Assembly (NCBI GenBank): GCA_037976565.1
Contig: CP137673.1
Location: 5,716,863-5,780,862, forward strand
Source of the DNA: Mesocentrotus franciscanus
Taxonomy: Eukaryota; Echinodermata; Echinoidea; Camarodonta; Strongylocentrotidae
Length of the DNA: 64,000 nt
Direction: 5' to 3'
A program made the translations under genes and the position numbers. The notes under the pieces were generated by a model. It did not search any database. It was given only the letters and a program-made list of their open reading frames with translations, and was not told the origin of the DNA. This document shows positions 11,735 to 23,984 of this stretch, piece by piece (the stretch's first letter is position 1; each line of letters opens with the position of its first letter).

Positions 11735-13805
11735 GTATGTAAAGAAGCTAAATAACTATAACAATTTTAATTAACTCTCTCTACACTTTCTTTCAAATTC
11801 ATTTTTGTAGTAGTCTAGTCGCTCCCTCAATGACACCCCTCTCTTGTTCCCACCACATTCTTTCCCTTGTCATTCTCCTTCCTATCTTTTTTCCCCTTTA
11901 CTTTATTCATGTTATTTCTGATTAAATGAAGCTTTTAAAACTTCTTTTTCAAACGAAGGTGATTGTGAAATACCGGTTATTCACACGTTCTTCTCCCACT
12001 ATGTCGTATCATTTACCATTTTAATATACTAGAATAACGAACACTGACTACTATTGAGTGTTAAAATTAGCCGGATCTTTAAAATAATCTCTATGACAAT
12101 AGTCAATGTCGATATAATAGATCACTCTTTATTTATTCATGTCACATACATCATTCCTGCAGAATTGCTGTTATTTCCTTTTTTTAAAATTGGTTTTGCG
12201 GCAAATTGACTCAATTCACGCTTATTTAAAAGTGAACCAACCTAGTTCCAGATTTTCCTGGGTTATTTTTATCAATTCAATGCTGATGAAGAATAAGGCC
12301 TGAAAAACAACATTCAATCCTCATGTGGTATCAATAAGATATTTATTACAAGGGCGCTATGTCTCAAGGGTCTTTACTTTTCTGAAAATCGTTAGTATAG
12401 CTTTCTAAAAACTTGGAAAACGATATCCTGTGAATACCCCTGGCCGTTGGAATACGACTCTTTCTTTGTCCCACTGTCTTATTATGTTTTTGATCGCTAA
12501 AAGGTGGGAGGAAAGGCCTACATAACTTCTAGCATGGGTTTTTAGTTGAAATCTATTTTAAAAAAAACAAGTATCTATAATACCTACCGATATATAAATA
12601 AATACACTTATAAAACACCGACTACGAAAAAAGGGGATTTCCCACATTATTTTGGCCCGCATGGCAAAAAACATCTTTAAAAAAAAAATTAGTCTCTGCT
12701 TTATCATCCTTTAGATGTCTATGTTTTCATTTGTTTTGTTTTCCTTTCTTGCTTACTTTAATTGGGAGGTGCAGTTTCAATAGCGTCTAGGGTAGGTAGA
12801 GAGAGAGAGAGACCGAGAGAGAGAGAGAGAGAGACAGACAGAGATTTGACTCCGGGGATGTCAATGTCGTCATGAACAAAACAAATCAGACAGACTTTTA
12901 GAACCTAGGGCCCTGTTTTATTAAACCTGATAGTTAACAAGCTGCTAAAATCCTTTGTTCTAGAAATGCGACACCTGTTATTGATAAGAAGTTTCGTGAA
13001 ACAGGGCCCAGGATGCTTTTCGTTTGGGAAATAACATCTAAGCGGGCTTTTGTTCCAGAATCTGAGAGTATTTTCAAACTTTGACTTATAAAGACAGAAC
13101 AACAAATTTGTGAACACGTTGCTTTGTTACATTTTTGTACGCGATTTGTATCAGATTTTTTTAAATGTGAGAATCCTACAGATGTGGCAACGCCCCTAAG
13201 AATGTAGAATTTTTCTATAATACTGCATCCCTAATGTACTGTTTTTAATGTAACCATTAAACGGGAATTAAAATGAAACTGACCTAACGAATTTCTTTGC
13301 AACGTCACCGATTTGTATTTAATTACTAAGCAAACACTTATTACTCCATTAGTTTCTTTATACATCTAGATATGGCATGATTCCGGGGACGATCCATGGT
13401 AGATAGTTGCCAAGTAATCCGGAAAGGATAGAAACGGGAAACGGGAGAGATTTCACGGGTGAAGTAATTTGATACTGACTGTATAAAGGTGGTTGCAAAA
13501 TGTAATCAAAGAGATGCCAACCAACCCTTGCACAACAACGTCATTGCATGTTTTTCACTAAGTAGAGATCATTTGCTTTTAATCTTGATGAAAAGATTGA
13601 ATATCAGATTAGAGTGTACTAAAATTAGATCGAGTACGGCTCATGTGAAAGCAAGCGATGGGGAGCCCAGTAATGAAGCGAACAATACATCTCGCCATAT
13701 AAATGTAGGTATCAATTTTCAATGACGTGCAGAAATTGATAAACAATAGAAGGATATAGCATGGAAATAATCCCTTTCGTACACCCACTTCAGATTGCAT
13801 GTCTT
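11735..13805. other. non-coding stretch
   Basis: No gene recognised. Contains a (GA)n run at about 12799-12835 and a short palindromic element at 12908-13009. Confidence 0.5.
12908..13009. mobile_element. 102-bp MITE-like inverted repeat
   Basis: Begins GGGCCCTGTTTTATTAAAC and ends GTTTCGTGAAACAGGGCCC, an imperfect inverted repeat of about 18 bp per arm. No convincing target-site duplication, so the boundaries are uncertain. Confidence 0.5.
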
Positions 13806-14010
13806 TTTGTATAATGATAATAATAATAGCAATAAATATGGATTTATACAGCGCTGAATACGAAATACCTTCTCTAAGCGCTTTACAGATTAATATAAAC
13901 CCGGTCATCGGATTCATTAATGCACAATGTTCACCATCTCCACTCCCTTGGGGAGTATTCCTACCATTATGGTTACTGTGATGGCATATGCCAATTACTA
14001 ATACAAAGGC
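13806..14010 (-). mobile_element. 3' part of a tRNA-SINE, reverse orientation
   Basis: Starts with an AAT-rich tail (ATAATGATAATAATAATAGC), followed by the complement of the SINE body seen at 18895-19115: GCGCTTTACAGAT, a CGGTCATCGGATTCAT-like string and CTCCCTTGGGGAG. The tRNA-like head is missing. Confidence 0.65.
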
Positions 14011-14103
14011 TTTCGACATCATACCAGGTCCCCATTTTTCTCCTGGGTATGGAGTGGCAAAGTAGGTTAGTAAATGTAAACTATTAATATTTTGAAGTCT
14101 TAA

Positions 14104-14483
14104 AGGACAACCCAGCTCTTGAAAAAAAAAATCACTTATTTCTATTTTTCTCCCAAGTCCCTTTTTCCTTGGGAAAACTACTCAAAACATATTTTGATAG
14201 CATATTAGTACAGGTCCTCTAAAAAGAAAAAGACCATCCTGAGTCATAAATCTTTTGAAAAATTGAAACTTTAGCCATTTTTGTGGGAAAATTGTCTGCC
14301 ACTTCATTACAGAGATATTACCGATTCAGCCAGTCGGAATAACCCATACCTGTAGTGATTGCAACTTTCACTTTTTATCACTTTTTATCCGATTTAATTC
14401 AAACTCTCATCGGAATGCTCCTCTGATTTTTCTGTTATTTTTTTTTAGAATACTTACTTTATCAAGGTTGGACTTAATTCCCT
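14104..14483. mobile_element. probable TTAA-flanked MITE
   Basis: Bounded by TTAA at 14100-14103 and 14484-14487, with AGGACAACC at the left end and TTCCCT at the right. The terminal inverted repeat is only weakly conserved, so this call rests mainly on the TTAA-A-G-G/C-C-T-TTAA architecture shared with better examples in the window. Confidence 0.4.
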
Positions 14484-14487
14484 TTAA

Positions 14488-15284
14488 GGATGATTCAAAA
14501 TGCATTGTTTGTTATGTTTGCAAGATTTTGTTGTACGCCTACACAAAAATTGAAATCTCACTTTTAACTGCGGTTGTAAAACGCCCGTTCAATGCACTTA
14601 AGAAAATATACCACGCCCCCCCTTCTTTATAGTTGTAGGGGAGTTTTGGCGATCTTAAGGAAAGTTTGGAATTACACATACATCAATTTAAAGCCCCACG
14701 TATTCTGAATAATATAAAGAAAACTAATGTAATTTTGTCATTTTTAAATCCCCAAAGGAACTTAGTTTTGCAATTAGCTGAGCCTTTTAAAGCTTCTTTT
14801 TTTTCTTGATACAAAAATATCTTTAGGCTTCATGTCTCCCACATTCAAGTAGGACTTTAAGCCCATCATGAATAAAATAACCATTAATCTACGTGCTAAA
14901 GCTTTTGAACAAAATATTGTTCTCATCTGTAAGACTTAGCAGGCTTTTTGACTTGAAAATAATGCAGAATACATAGCTTTATAGTACTATACGTTTTCGT
15001 TTCAATTTCGTACAACCACCAACAACAGCAGTTAGTCATTTCTTTTTGTAAACATAATATTTGACATCTTAATTTTAACACATCTTGGATATTCTCATTC
15101 TGTCGAGACCATTGGAAAGATTAGGTTGTATTTTTTTTTAGCAAACTCTATTTTTCCTTCCTGTTCTGCAGCTATCTTTTTTTTTCTTCTTTTTTTCTTC
15201 CATGAAACATAAATTATTTTGACAGAGAATCTAAACGCAATATTTTGGGTCAGTGTTATCATTTTTCACAAAAAAAACTGTAGA
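14488..15284. other. non-coding stretch
   Basis: AT-rich sequence with several T tracts; nothing recognised. Confidence 0.5.
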
Positions 15285-15550
15285 GGTGTTGTGGTCTAGT
15301 GGATAAGTCGTTTGATTTTGAACCATGGGGTACAGGGGTTCGAACCCCTGTCACAGCACTAACGTCCTTAGGCAAGCCATTAATCTAAAGCCATTTGCCA
15401 CACTCGACTCAAGTGAGATTTTGTGGGTACCTGGCAGGAATAAATTATTTGAAATGCCAGAGTGCCATTATGGCAGCCATTCTAAAGCCGGGTAATTATT
15501 TTGGAACGCCATGTTTCAACTATGGTTTATTCGGTGCTTGATGATGATGG
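15285..15550 (+). mobile_element. tRNA-derived SINE
   Basis: The head GTTGTGGTCTAGTGGATAAG (A-box region) and GGGGTTCGAACCCCTGTC (B box) make a tRNA-like unit with TTG in the anticodon position. It is followed by the shared SINE body ACTAACGTCCTTAGGCAAG and then a diverged 3' half. Confidence 0.75.
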
Positions 15551-15573
15551 TTACAGAGCCAACTATACACAAT

Positions 15574-15895
15574 GGGTGGTATTCTCTTAAGTTAAGCCGG
15601 GACTAAGTCCAGACTAAACAAGAATTTTAGTTCACACTTCTATGGAATGCTAGGTTTCATCTTCCTCCTTCAATATTCATGACAAAGATAATCTACCAAA
15701 GACTTTATTGAAATTCAGTTCATACTCATATTATCTTTTTCTTCCCATTTCATTGCAAAATTAATTTTTTGGACACTTTTCATTGCAGGATTAAAATAAT
15801 CTGTACAGGGAAAATGAGTTGGCAACAGGCACTCCATAAAAGTGTGAACTAGTTAAGCCGAGCTTAACTTAGTTCGCGCTATCGGAATACCACCC
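15574..15895. mobile_element. MITE with GGGTGGTATTC inverted termini
   Basis: The left end GGGTGGTATTCTC and right end GGAATACCACCC are inverted, and subterminal repeats GTTAAGCCG and AGTTCACACTT / AAGTGTGAACT extend the symmetry. It is flanked by AT on both sides, compatible with a 2-bp duplication. The superfamily could be PIF/Harbinger-related or ISL2EU; not resolved. Confidence 0.65.
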
Positions 15896-16109
15896 ATAGT
15901 TTGCCAACTTAGTTCCAATTGGTCACAACATGGTGTATATTCTTTTGTTATGTGCCTGCCCATCGAATCAGTATTCGCCATATTGTGCCCAACTCAAAAC
16001 AGGTCGTCCAAACTCTACTAATCAATAGTTCTGGCAGGTACTCGCCTCTGCAGGGCGCTCAAGGCGTTTGCTCGAGACTGTCTCATCTATTCAACGTTCT
16101 TCTATTTAA

Positions 16110-16638
16110 AGGTGCTATGTCCCATTTGCAGGCCAAACAAATGAAAAGGTCAAATTCCAACGGCATTTGAAAGATAATACTAATTTAGAACTTCCCTCTA
16201 AACGAAAGGGCTTGAAAATGTCTTTTAGTGGGAAAATAACGACCTTTAGTGTCGAATCGACTTAGTGATTGCAATCATTTTAGTAATAGTCTGATTTTCC
16301 GACCATTGTACCGAATGGTCGTACGTTTCGTGCTGCGCAAATAAAGATCAGCTTAATTTTGGCCATTACAAGGAAGTGGGTTATAGATGTAGACAAATGC
16401 TCATGTACCCTTTACAGCTCATTTTATGTATGTTATTACCAAAGAAAGAAAGAAGTCAGTTAATCACCCAAAAGTGCCTGACAGTGAAGTCTAGAAAGTA
16501 AACGGGTTTCCTTGCATAATTTAAATAGTAGGACACTGCTAACGTTTAAATTTCACATATTGGACATACATGACATATTCATAATTCCTGCAAAGTTCTA
16601 CAGAATTTGATGTTGACTGCAAATGGGACATAGTACCT
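16110..16638. mobile_element. TTAA-flanked MITE
   Basis: The left end AGGTGCTATGTCCCATTTGC and the complement of the right end, AGGTACTATGTCCCATTTGC, agree at 19 of 20 positions. TTAA flanks both sides (16106-16109 and 16639-16642). 529 bp, no coding capacity. The architecture fits Kolobok or piggyBac non-autonomous elements. Confidence 0.85.
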
Positions 16639-16642
16639 TTAA

Positions 16643-17614
16643 GATTTAAGATTTCTGGAAAGGACCGTATTCAACATTGCTTCTAGATAAAAAAAAATAA
16701 AATAAAAAAAGCCTTGATATTTCCACAGTGCTATTCATAAAGATATAATAAGCATTGGTGCTATAATAATTTAATCTGTGTCTACTCCGTTTTTTAAAGA
16801 AAATATATTCGTTTCAAATCCAACAGTGCGCAATCGATCTTCACGCGATACTGATCTAGGATTTCCATGTATCGACCTAGAATTGACACTTTCATCGTTT
16901 GTTGTGTCATTTTTGTAATTTGTCATATTACCCGGGAATTTTCTAAGAAATATTGTTAAGCTCTTTTTCTTATCATAGTGTCCCGTTCTTACCCTCTGTT
17001 TTTCTTTCTTTAATTCCTAGTCGTCCATTTGCTCTCTTTCTACCTTACCCTCCCCACTCTCCCTTTCTCTGTCCCTTTCTCTCTCTCTCCTCCAAACCTT
17101 TCTACTTCTGTCACCCCATTTCTCCCTCCAATACTCCATTTTCCTGTTTGCTTTCTCTTCTTTTCTCCTTTTCACCGTTTCTTTTTTCCATCTTTCTAGT
17201 GATCTTTATGTAAATCGTGTTATTAAAAGCTTCTCAACTTTCATATTGTTTCTTTTCAATTGAAACTTGTCATCCACAGGTCCCATCTGTTCCTCTATTG
17301 TTCTGTTTTCGTTTAAATGATCTTTTCATGATTATCAGATTGCCCTTTGAATAAATGAAACGTTTATAACGGCTACAGCCTACAGCCCACGAGACCGACA
17401 ATATCGGTCTGGTTGGCCTTCCAGACGGTTCTTTAGACCGACGGCGGTCCATGGGACCGACAGTCTCCTAGGCCGTCAACTCATGGATCTTTTTGGACTT
17501 TCATCTATATTTTCGTATATATTTGTGGGCTGTTGGTCTCGTTACCATTTTGTCAATTTCGGTCATGTGGGCTGCCGGTCTTGGATTTTTCCCCGTTTCT
17601 GGTAGGAGGTTATC

Positions 17615-17656
<42 letters not shown>

Positions 17657-18750
17657 TATAACATCGTTATTGATACAACTTAAATTGTTTTTTTTTCAAA
17701 CAAATCTGTAAAGTGACTCGGTAACATTGCCTCAGATTCTGAAAAAAAATCCTGGATTTAGCTCATGCTGCAATCATAATTATTAGGTCAGTCAGGAATC
17801 CCATGACTTTTACAAGCCGATCGCCTGTCTGATTATCAAGATATTTATGATTGGAAATCAACATTTCATTTTTCGTTTTCCTAACTGTTTTTATAACACT
17901 ACAGTCTATTGGGGAAAATGAGTATGGTAAAACCGGTCACTTAAAGATTTTTACTTTTTTGAGGCACTTCATGATCATATCGAAGCGCAATTTTTGTAGG
18001 GCTTCAATATTTCACCATACCACAGACACTGATAACACGTAGGGCCATGCATCTCAGATGTACCATTGTTAAAGGATGCCTTTAAAGAATCAATACAATA
18101 TATCCGAACTGCTCAAATCGCTATCCGTTATCAAAACAGAATATTGTTTTCAGTGCTGTGTTGTCTAGTTGAGACGATTAGTTGACTCCACCTTGACCAG
18201 TAATTTCCAAGAAAGAACGACAGAAACTGTTCCCAAGCCTTCTCGTAAGTCTTCGACACGTGTTTGTTTCCGACAGTCAACACCCTCAGGTGCCGGTGTG
18301 CGAGAGAAAGAGAGAAAGGGAGAGAGGAAATAGATGAGATGTCTTTACAATACATATGACCGATAGCCAGATGGAAAGAAAACAAACCATTAGGTAGAAG
18401 TGTTCAGGGTATTTTCTTATCGTTTCAATAACGAATTGGAATCATTCAACAGATTTCATAACTGTTGGCCATTGTATAGCATGACAGGGGGCGCTAGCTG
18501 GTAATTTAAAAGAACAAAAAAATTGTTTACCGAATGCAAACAATGTTTAAACTGATCACTCGGATGTCTAATGTTAATACCGTTGTTCGTAATCAGCTTA
18601 AATGTGTTAACCTTTCGTTTGGCACTGTCGTTCGTTGTCATGCGTGCCTACTTGCACAAAACAATAAACACAAATTTACATAGGGTTTGCTTGTGCGATG
18701 CAAAAGCTTTGCAAACTTACCCATTTCCGGTCTTGATTACCTCCACCACA
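16643..18750. other. non-coding stretch with simple repeats
   Basis: No gene recognised. Contains a C/T-rich region at 16960-17200, CACGAGACCGA/GGGACCGACAG motifs in both orientations at 17389-17590, and an (AAT)n run at about 17615-17655. Confidence 0.5.
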
Positions 18751-18752
18751 AC

Positions 18753-19118
18753 GCCGTGGACGAGTGGATATGTCACCGGACTGTGGATCACAAGGTCCGC
18801 GGTTCAAGTCCCACCGCGGCACTAATGTCCTTTGGCAAGACATTGATCTACATTTGCCACTCTCCACCCATGTGTAAAATGGGTGGGTACCAAACGTAGG
18901 ATGCGAAAGTTAATGTGGTTTGATTAGCAAGTGGCGCTTGTAAAATGGCGACTGGCTGGAATGCTCCCCAGGGAGTGGAAAATGTGCATACATTGTGTGC
19001 GAGTAAGCATGAATCCGATGACCGGGGTAATGATATATATCTGTAAAGCGCATTGAGAGGGCCTGCGTTCCTGAAATGCGCTATATAAGGACGAACTATT
19101 ATTATTATTATTATTCTA
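18753..19118 (+). mobile_element. near full-length tRNA-derived SINE
   Basis: The head GCCGTGGACGAGTGGATATG with B box GCGGTTCAAGTCCCACCGC forms a tRNA-like unit with GTG in the anticodon position. The body follows (CACTAATGTCCTTTGGCAAG, CACTCTCCACCCATGTG, GTAAAGCGCATTGAGAGG, GAAATGCGCTATATAAGG) and ends in an (ATT)n tail at about 19098-19116. This is the best-preserved SINE here. Confidence 0.88.
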
Positions 19119-19160
19119 ACACACGTATAGGTTAATTTTGTCCAGCCGAGGAACACTTAA

Positions 19161-19283
19161 AGGGATAGTTGAGTTCTTCTTTAAGACCGCAAATGCCTTA
19201 AAAGTGCATGGTTATAGCTCTTGTTCTTATTTATGACATTTCTAGTGCCCTTTTAGAACCTAAAATTGCTATGAAGGTAATTT
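19161..19283 (-). mobile_element. one-ended fragment of the AGGGATAGTTGAG MITE family
   Basis: TTAA (19157-19160) is followed by AGGGATAGTTGAGTTC and about 120 bp matching the complement of the right end of the copies at 41965-42520 and 58668-59190. The homology stops near 19283 and no second terminus is found. Confidence 0.7.
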
Positions 19284-19350
19284 TTCTTCTTCCAAGGACC
19301 GTCACAACAAGAAAGTAAGTCCATGAGCGCTTGAATGATAAAATAAACAC

Positions 19351-19668
19351 TGCAAGTAGATTTTTATCGTCGTTAAGCAGACCTCAAAATAGATCACCGT
19401 ACGACTATGGATGCAAGCCCATGCAGAATTCGAACCGATTTCATGGAATCCCCTTACTGCAAGTGGGAGATCTTTATCGTCGGTATGCAGACCTCCAAAT
19501 AGATCATACGACTATGGATGCAAGTCGATGCAGGATTCGAGCCGATTTCATGGAGTCCTCTAACTGCTAGTGGAAGATCTTTATCGTTGCTATGCAGTGA
19601 TCCAAATAGATCAACATACGGCCATGTTTGTACGTCAATGCATAACTCCAACCGATCTCACGTAACCA
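19351..19668. repeat. three tandem copies of a ~107-bp unit
   Basis: Units start at about 19351, 19459 and 19566. Each contains TTTATCGT, a CAAATAGATCA-type string, an ACGACTATGGATGCAAG-type string and a CCGATTTCATGGA-type string. The third unit is more diverged. The open frames here exist only because of the repeat. Confidence 0.8.
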
Positions 19669-19764
19669 ACTTAGGGTTTCTCCCCCTATGGAGAGAGGTG
19701 GTAAGCACGGAGCAATCATAAATTATGCATATCAAATAAAAATAAAGGTGTATGTGATCAGGTG

Positions 19765-20119
19765 AATTGTCGTGGTAGAGCGGTTCATTCACCTGACTGT
19801 CAAAAAGGACTGAAGGTTCAAATCCCATCCCAGCACCAATGTTCTTTGGCAGTTTTCCACGACATTAATCCAATTTTTTGCTACTCTTCGTCCAGGTTTA
19901 CATGGGTATCCGATATGCTAAAGCGCTATTATTTGGCCGCTCGGCAATGCTCAGCTATAACTGGGGAAATAACGTTGGAGCGCCAGGAGCGTCACGTCTT
20001 GATTCACATAAACAAGAAACAAGAATCCATTACTATTATTATCGTAATTATTATTAGTAGTATCATCATGATTATTAATGTTTTCATCATTATTATTACT
20101 GTTATTATCATTAATCAAA
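19765..20119 (+). mobile_element. tRNA-derived SINE with TTA/ATT tail
   Basis: The head TGTCGTGGTAGAGCGG and B box AAGGTTCAAATCCCATCCC carry GTC at the anticodon position. The body (CACCAATGTTCTTTGGCAG, TAAAGCGCTATTATTTGG) and the TTATTA-rich tail to about 20119 match the SINE layout at 18753. Confidence 0.75.
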
Positions 20120-20124
20120 ACTAC

Positions 20125-20640
20125 TGGTAAATATTCTAATTAAAGGAGAATCAAACCTCATTCAGAATTGGTATGAGTGTTTTGAATTCATGGAAACATA
20201 TTTATGGTATAGTTTTAAGATAAATCGGAAAGAAAATAAGACACTCATGAAGTGAATTTGATATTACTTATCGTGTGGAAATTTGCAACGGTATCTGATA
20301 TCATAATATGATCACTTATCCCCTTCCAAGTACTATTCAATTACAAAAAAAATATCCCCATTTTTAGTGTGGATCGATTTTATGTTAATAATTTTAAAAA
20401 TATGTTGATTGAAATTCTTTTTAAACAAAGGATCTCTAAAAAAAGATAAACAAAGACGGAATTTTCCGTCTCTATTTTTGCCTCAGTCGTAATGGAAAAG
20501 TAAATATACTATTACATCAATAAACATTACAAAAGGTAACCCAAATGCGGGATTTTTATACACAATTTTTACTTTTAACCTTTCAAAAATGTATGACTTC
20601 CGCATGCCCTTTCCGAATTTTCTCTATTTTGTCACTTATC
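20125..20640. other. non-coding stretch
   Basis: Nothing recognised. Confidence 0.45.
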
Positions 20641-20649
20641 TAAAGAGAG

Positions 20650-21530
20650 AAAGACGACGACTACTACTACTAGTACTACTGGATGGTAAGAAGGCTGTTT
20701 TTCTTGTATTATTAGATTTATCATCTGTCTTTTCAATACTGTTGACCAGGAACTATTACTGAAACGTTTTAAGTCATTCGGAGTAGGAGGATTTGCTCTT
20801 GGGTAGATTGCATCATGTCTTCAGGTAAGATCACAAATTGTTAAAATTGGTGAAACATTGCCAACTCCAGTTAAGATGCCTTTTGGCGTTTATCAAGGAT
20901 TAGGTCTCGGGTCATTCTTTTTCAGCCTTTAATCTTGACCTCTAGCAAACATTGCTCATTAACACGGTGTTATAGAAGACCTGAGGACATGGATGGTGGC
21001 TAACAAGTTGAAATTGAATGTGATTAAAACATAGTGGCATCGAAGTCAGATCATTAATTGTTAAGGGGCAGAAACTCACATATTCAGGCTGCTCCTTCTG
21101 TTCGAAACCTTGGTGACATTTTGATGAGGACATGTCTATGGATGCACATGTGAAGAAAGTCTGCCAGTCGGCTTATTATACTATAAATGATATGAAAATT
21201 GTTCGGAAAGTCCTAGATGATATGTCTGCTGCGATGCTTATACATGCATTTGTAATATCCCGACTTGACATTGCTAGTGCCCATTTGTTTAACATCTCAT
21301 CACGTTTTGATAAACTTTAACATGCTCAGAATGGGGCTGACAGGGTTCTATCAATGACATCTAAATTTAAACATATCTCTCCCGTCCATTAGAATCTACA
21401 CTGGTTGTTTGTCTATTTTGCAAGCGCATACCAATTAAGATACTTCTCTTGACATGGAAAGTTAAAATGGATTCCTGTTGCGTATCAATTTTTTTTGTAT
21501 GCGCCTCGGAATAGAAATTATAGATAGAGG
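20650..21530 (+). pseudogene. decayed LINE reverse transcriptase (CR1/Jockey type)
   Basis: With frameshifts and stops, the conceptual translation gives an LLDLSSVFSI string (reverse transcriptase motif A, normally LDLSAAFDT). Downstream come ALGWIASCLQVRSQIVKIG, then a GVYQGLGLGSFFF string in place of VPQGSVLGP, and then the post-RT region with HVKKVCQSAYYTINDM, FVISRLDIASA and HAQNGADRVLS. This is the 3' half of a non-LTR retrotransposon, clearly dead. The (ACT)n run after it may have grown from its tail. Confidence 0.75.
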
Positions 21531-21539
21531 GCGCAATAC

Positions 21540-21778
21540 AAATGCCTATTATCGTTATTATAACAACTATTACTACTTCTCCAAAATAACAACAACAACT
21601 ACTACCACTACTGTTACTACTGCTACTCCTGCTACTACTGCTACTGTTATTGCTACTACTATTGCTGCTACTCATACTACTGCTGCTACTACTACTAATA
21701 CTACTACTAATACTACTATACTTATCATACTACTGCTGCTACTACTACTACTACTACTACTACTAATACTACTACATG
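21540..21778. repeat. (ACT)n-rich microsatellite
   Basis: Imperfect ACT/ACA/GCT triplets. The Ser- and Thr-rich frames through it are artefacts. Confidence 0.85.
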
Positions 21779-21784
21779 TACTAC

Positions 21785-22820
21785 CACTCTTCAGATTGAT
21801 AAATAATGTTCTCAGAAGAAATAGTTTATCTATCAAGAATAGATAATATTGTCAGATTTTTTCATTAATAAAAGAGGTAAGGACAAATCATTCCAACATT
21901 ATGTGCAAAAGTGTATTTTCATATGAAATCTGTACATACGTATTTTGACAGATGAATCAAAGTAAATGAATGAAGGAATTGTTGATGTTTTTTGACGTCT
22001 TATACTTCCTGGAAAATTTTCAATTATACGTCAGACCTACGTCATAATATAATAGGTCGCCATGATAACTGCCTACATCTAATTACAGCGAGTTCTGAAT
22101 ACATGTACTTATTGAAAGAATCTTCTGGGAACTACGAAAATCGAGGGAATAGCATTGAAATAACAATAGGATGTAAAATGATTACGTCATGGGATATGCT
22201 AGTTAGGAAATCAAGGAATAATCCCACATTTCAAGGATATTTTAAAGAAAAACTTGAAAATGGAGGGACCAAAACAAACTTGGTTTGAATGTACATCACA
22301 ACCATTTATAATTTATGAATGTACAAAAAGGAGGGAAAAATGAAATGAAATTCTTAGCAAATAGACGATTTTCATATAAAACACCAACAACAACAAACGA
22401 CACTAGAATAAGTAATTACAAAACAAACCCTCACACACACACACACGCACACACACGATGAACAGGGGGGAAGTGAATTAGATTTGCCTGTAATTACTTA
22501 CTTTATTTGTATCCTGTTTAGATAAAATAGCAGAGAGTTTGCGTTATTATAAAAGGGCAATCCGACCTTCGTCATAAGTTAATTTGTATGAAGGCAGAAC
22601 ATTAAAGGAACAGTAAGCCATAACATTGTGAAATAAATCGGACCAATAATAAAAGAGAGTTATGACTAGTTAAAATATGAGATCAATACATCTTTGCGAA
22701 TCTCAATTTGGCATAATGGCAGTGGCGAAGGCTTGGAAAACCCTCCCGTTTTTCATGTAATGCCGCAGTATGTTTAAGGTATAATTCGTTAAGAAATGAT
22801 TTATCATTATCGTATTCATG
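21785..22820. other. non-coding stretch
   Basis: No gene recognised; includes a (CA)n run at about 22433-22455. Confidence 0.45.
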
Positions 22821-22827
22821 CGAATGC

Positions 22828-23177
22828 ACAATTCGTTATATCTTGAAACAGCATGACTTTGATATATAGGTATCCAGGGCTAAAGTTGAAACAATACATC
22901 ACTAGACGCAATATCTTATGTACGCGGGATACAAGGGCAGTGCTAGTAAAGGGGAAGCAGAATTTCCATCAAATAGATTAGTAGAATTACATTAGTAGAG
23001 TGTACAATTCGTTATCTTTTGAAGCAGCATAACTTTGATATATGGGAATCCACAGTTAAAGTTGAAACAATAAATCCTTGATGCAATACCTGACATATTC
23101 AGGGTACAAGGACAATGCTGATAACAGCAGAAGAATAATTTACATCAAAAAGATTAGGAGAAACACATTAGAGCCCC
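22828..23177. repeat. two tandem copies of a ~175-bp unit
   Basis: CAATTCGTTAT, AGCATGACTTTGATATAT, AAAGTTGAAACAATA and ATTACATTAG-type strings recur in order at about 22829-23003 and 23005-23176 with visible divergence. No coding potential. Confidence 0.7.
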
Positions 23178-23647
23178 CCCCCCGCCCCAAATCCAAGTTC
23201 TTGCAGTTTAATATACACAATTAATGTAGATGTATTTGGGTCATCTTATAAATCTACGATTGTTTGATTTTTCTTATCATGATCACGCATACAATAATGC
23301 GTAATTAAGGAAATAAATAAATGGATGCATAAATAAACAAGTCATTGAATAATCAAACGACAGGACATTTCTTGATATAAACATTTATTCAGATTCATTG
23401 TCTTTTTAGACACGTTAGAAACAATTTGCTCTCTGGAATAATTACAGAATGAGCATTTACAGAGAGATTACGATATAATTATATTATTTAAATGCACGTT
23501 TCCCAGACTAATATTTTCACAATTTACAAGGCACTGGGAACCTTTCTAGACAAGACATGTTAGGAAGGGAGCTTCAATTTACTGCAAAACGCCCACTTTT
23601 GTATGTAGCCTTATGTAATAATTACAATAACTAGGTTCTATATCTCA

Positions 23648-23915
23648 GGGTAGCCACATCAGTATTAGGAGGCATACTAAACTCCATGCGGGCCCTACAA
23701 TTCTCATTACCTTGCAATTGCCTGGTACCAAAATGTACCTGGCAATAACATTGAAAGGAACCCCTTTGCACTGGGTGGAGAGTGACATTATTATGTGGAT
23801 TAATGTCTTGCCAAAATACGTTAATGTTGGACTGGAATTCGAATCCTGAACCCTTAGATTGTGAACGTCAAGTGAATGAATCAGTTTACCACGTCACCTC
23901 ATCAATATGACGCAA
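23648..23915 (-). mobile_element. tRNA-derived SINE, reverse orientation
   Basis: The complement from about 23912 reads a tRNA-like head with GTGACGTGGTAAACTGATTC and B box GGATTCGAATTCC. The body follows, with CATTAACGTATTTTGGCAAG and CACTCTCCACCCAGTGC. The 3' half runs to about 23650. Confidence 0.7.
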
Positions 23916-23984
23916 TATATACAATAATGACCAACATTACCATATTTCTTTTGATGGGGGTCTATTTGATCTATTTCTTACGAT

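Noticed and set aside
18753..18824. Functional tRNA gene
   Set aside because: The acceptor and anticodon stems are imperfect, and it continues into the standard SINE body and tail.
22602..22640. TTAAAGGAACAGTAAGCC as the left end of another TTAA MITE
   Set aside because: No matching right end with CCT-TTAA found downstream within about 1 kb.
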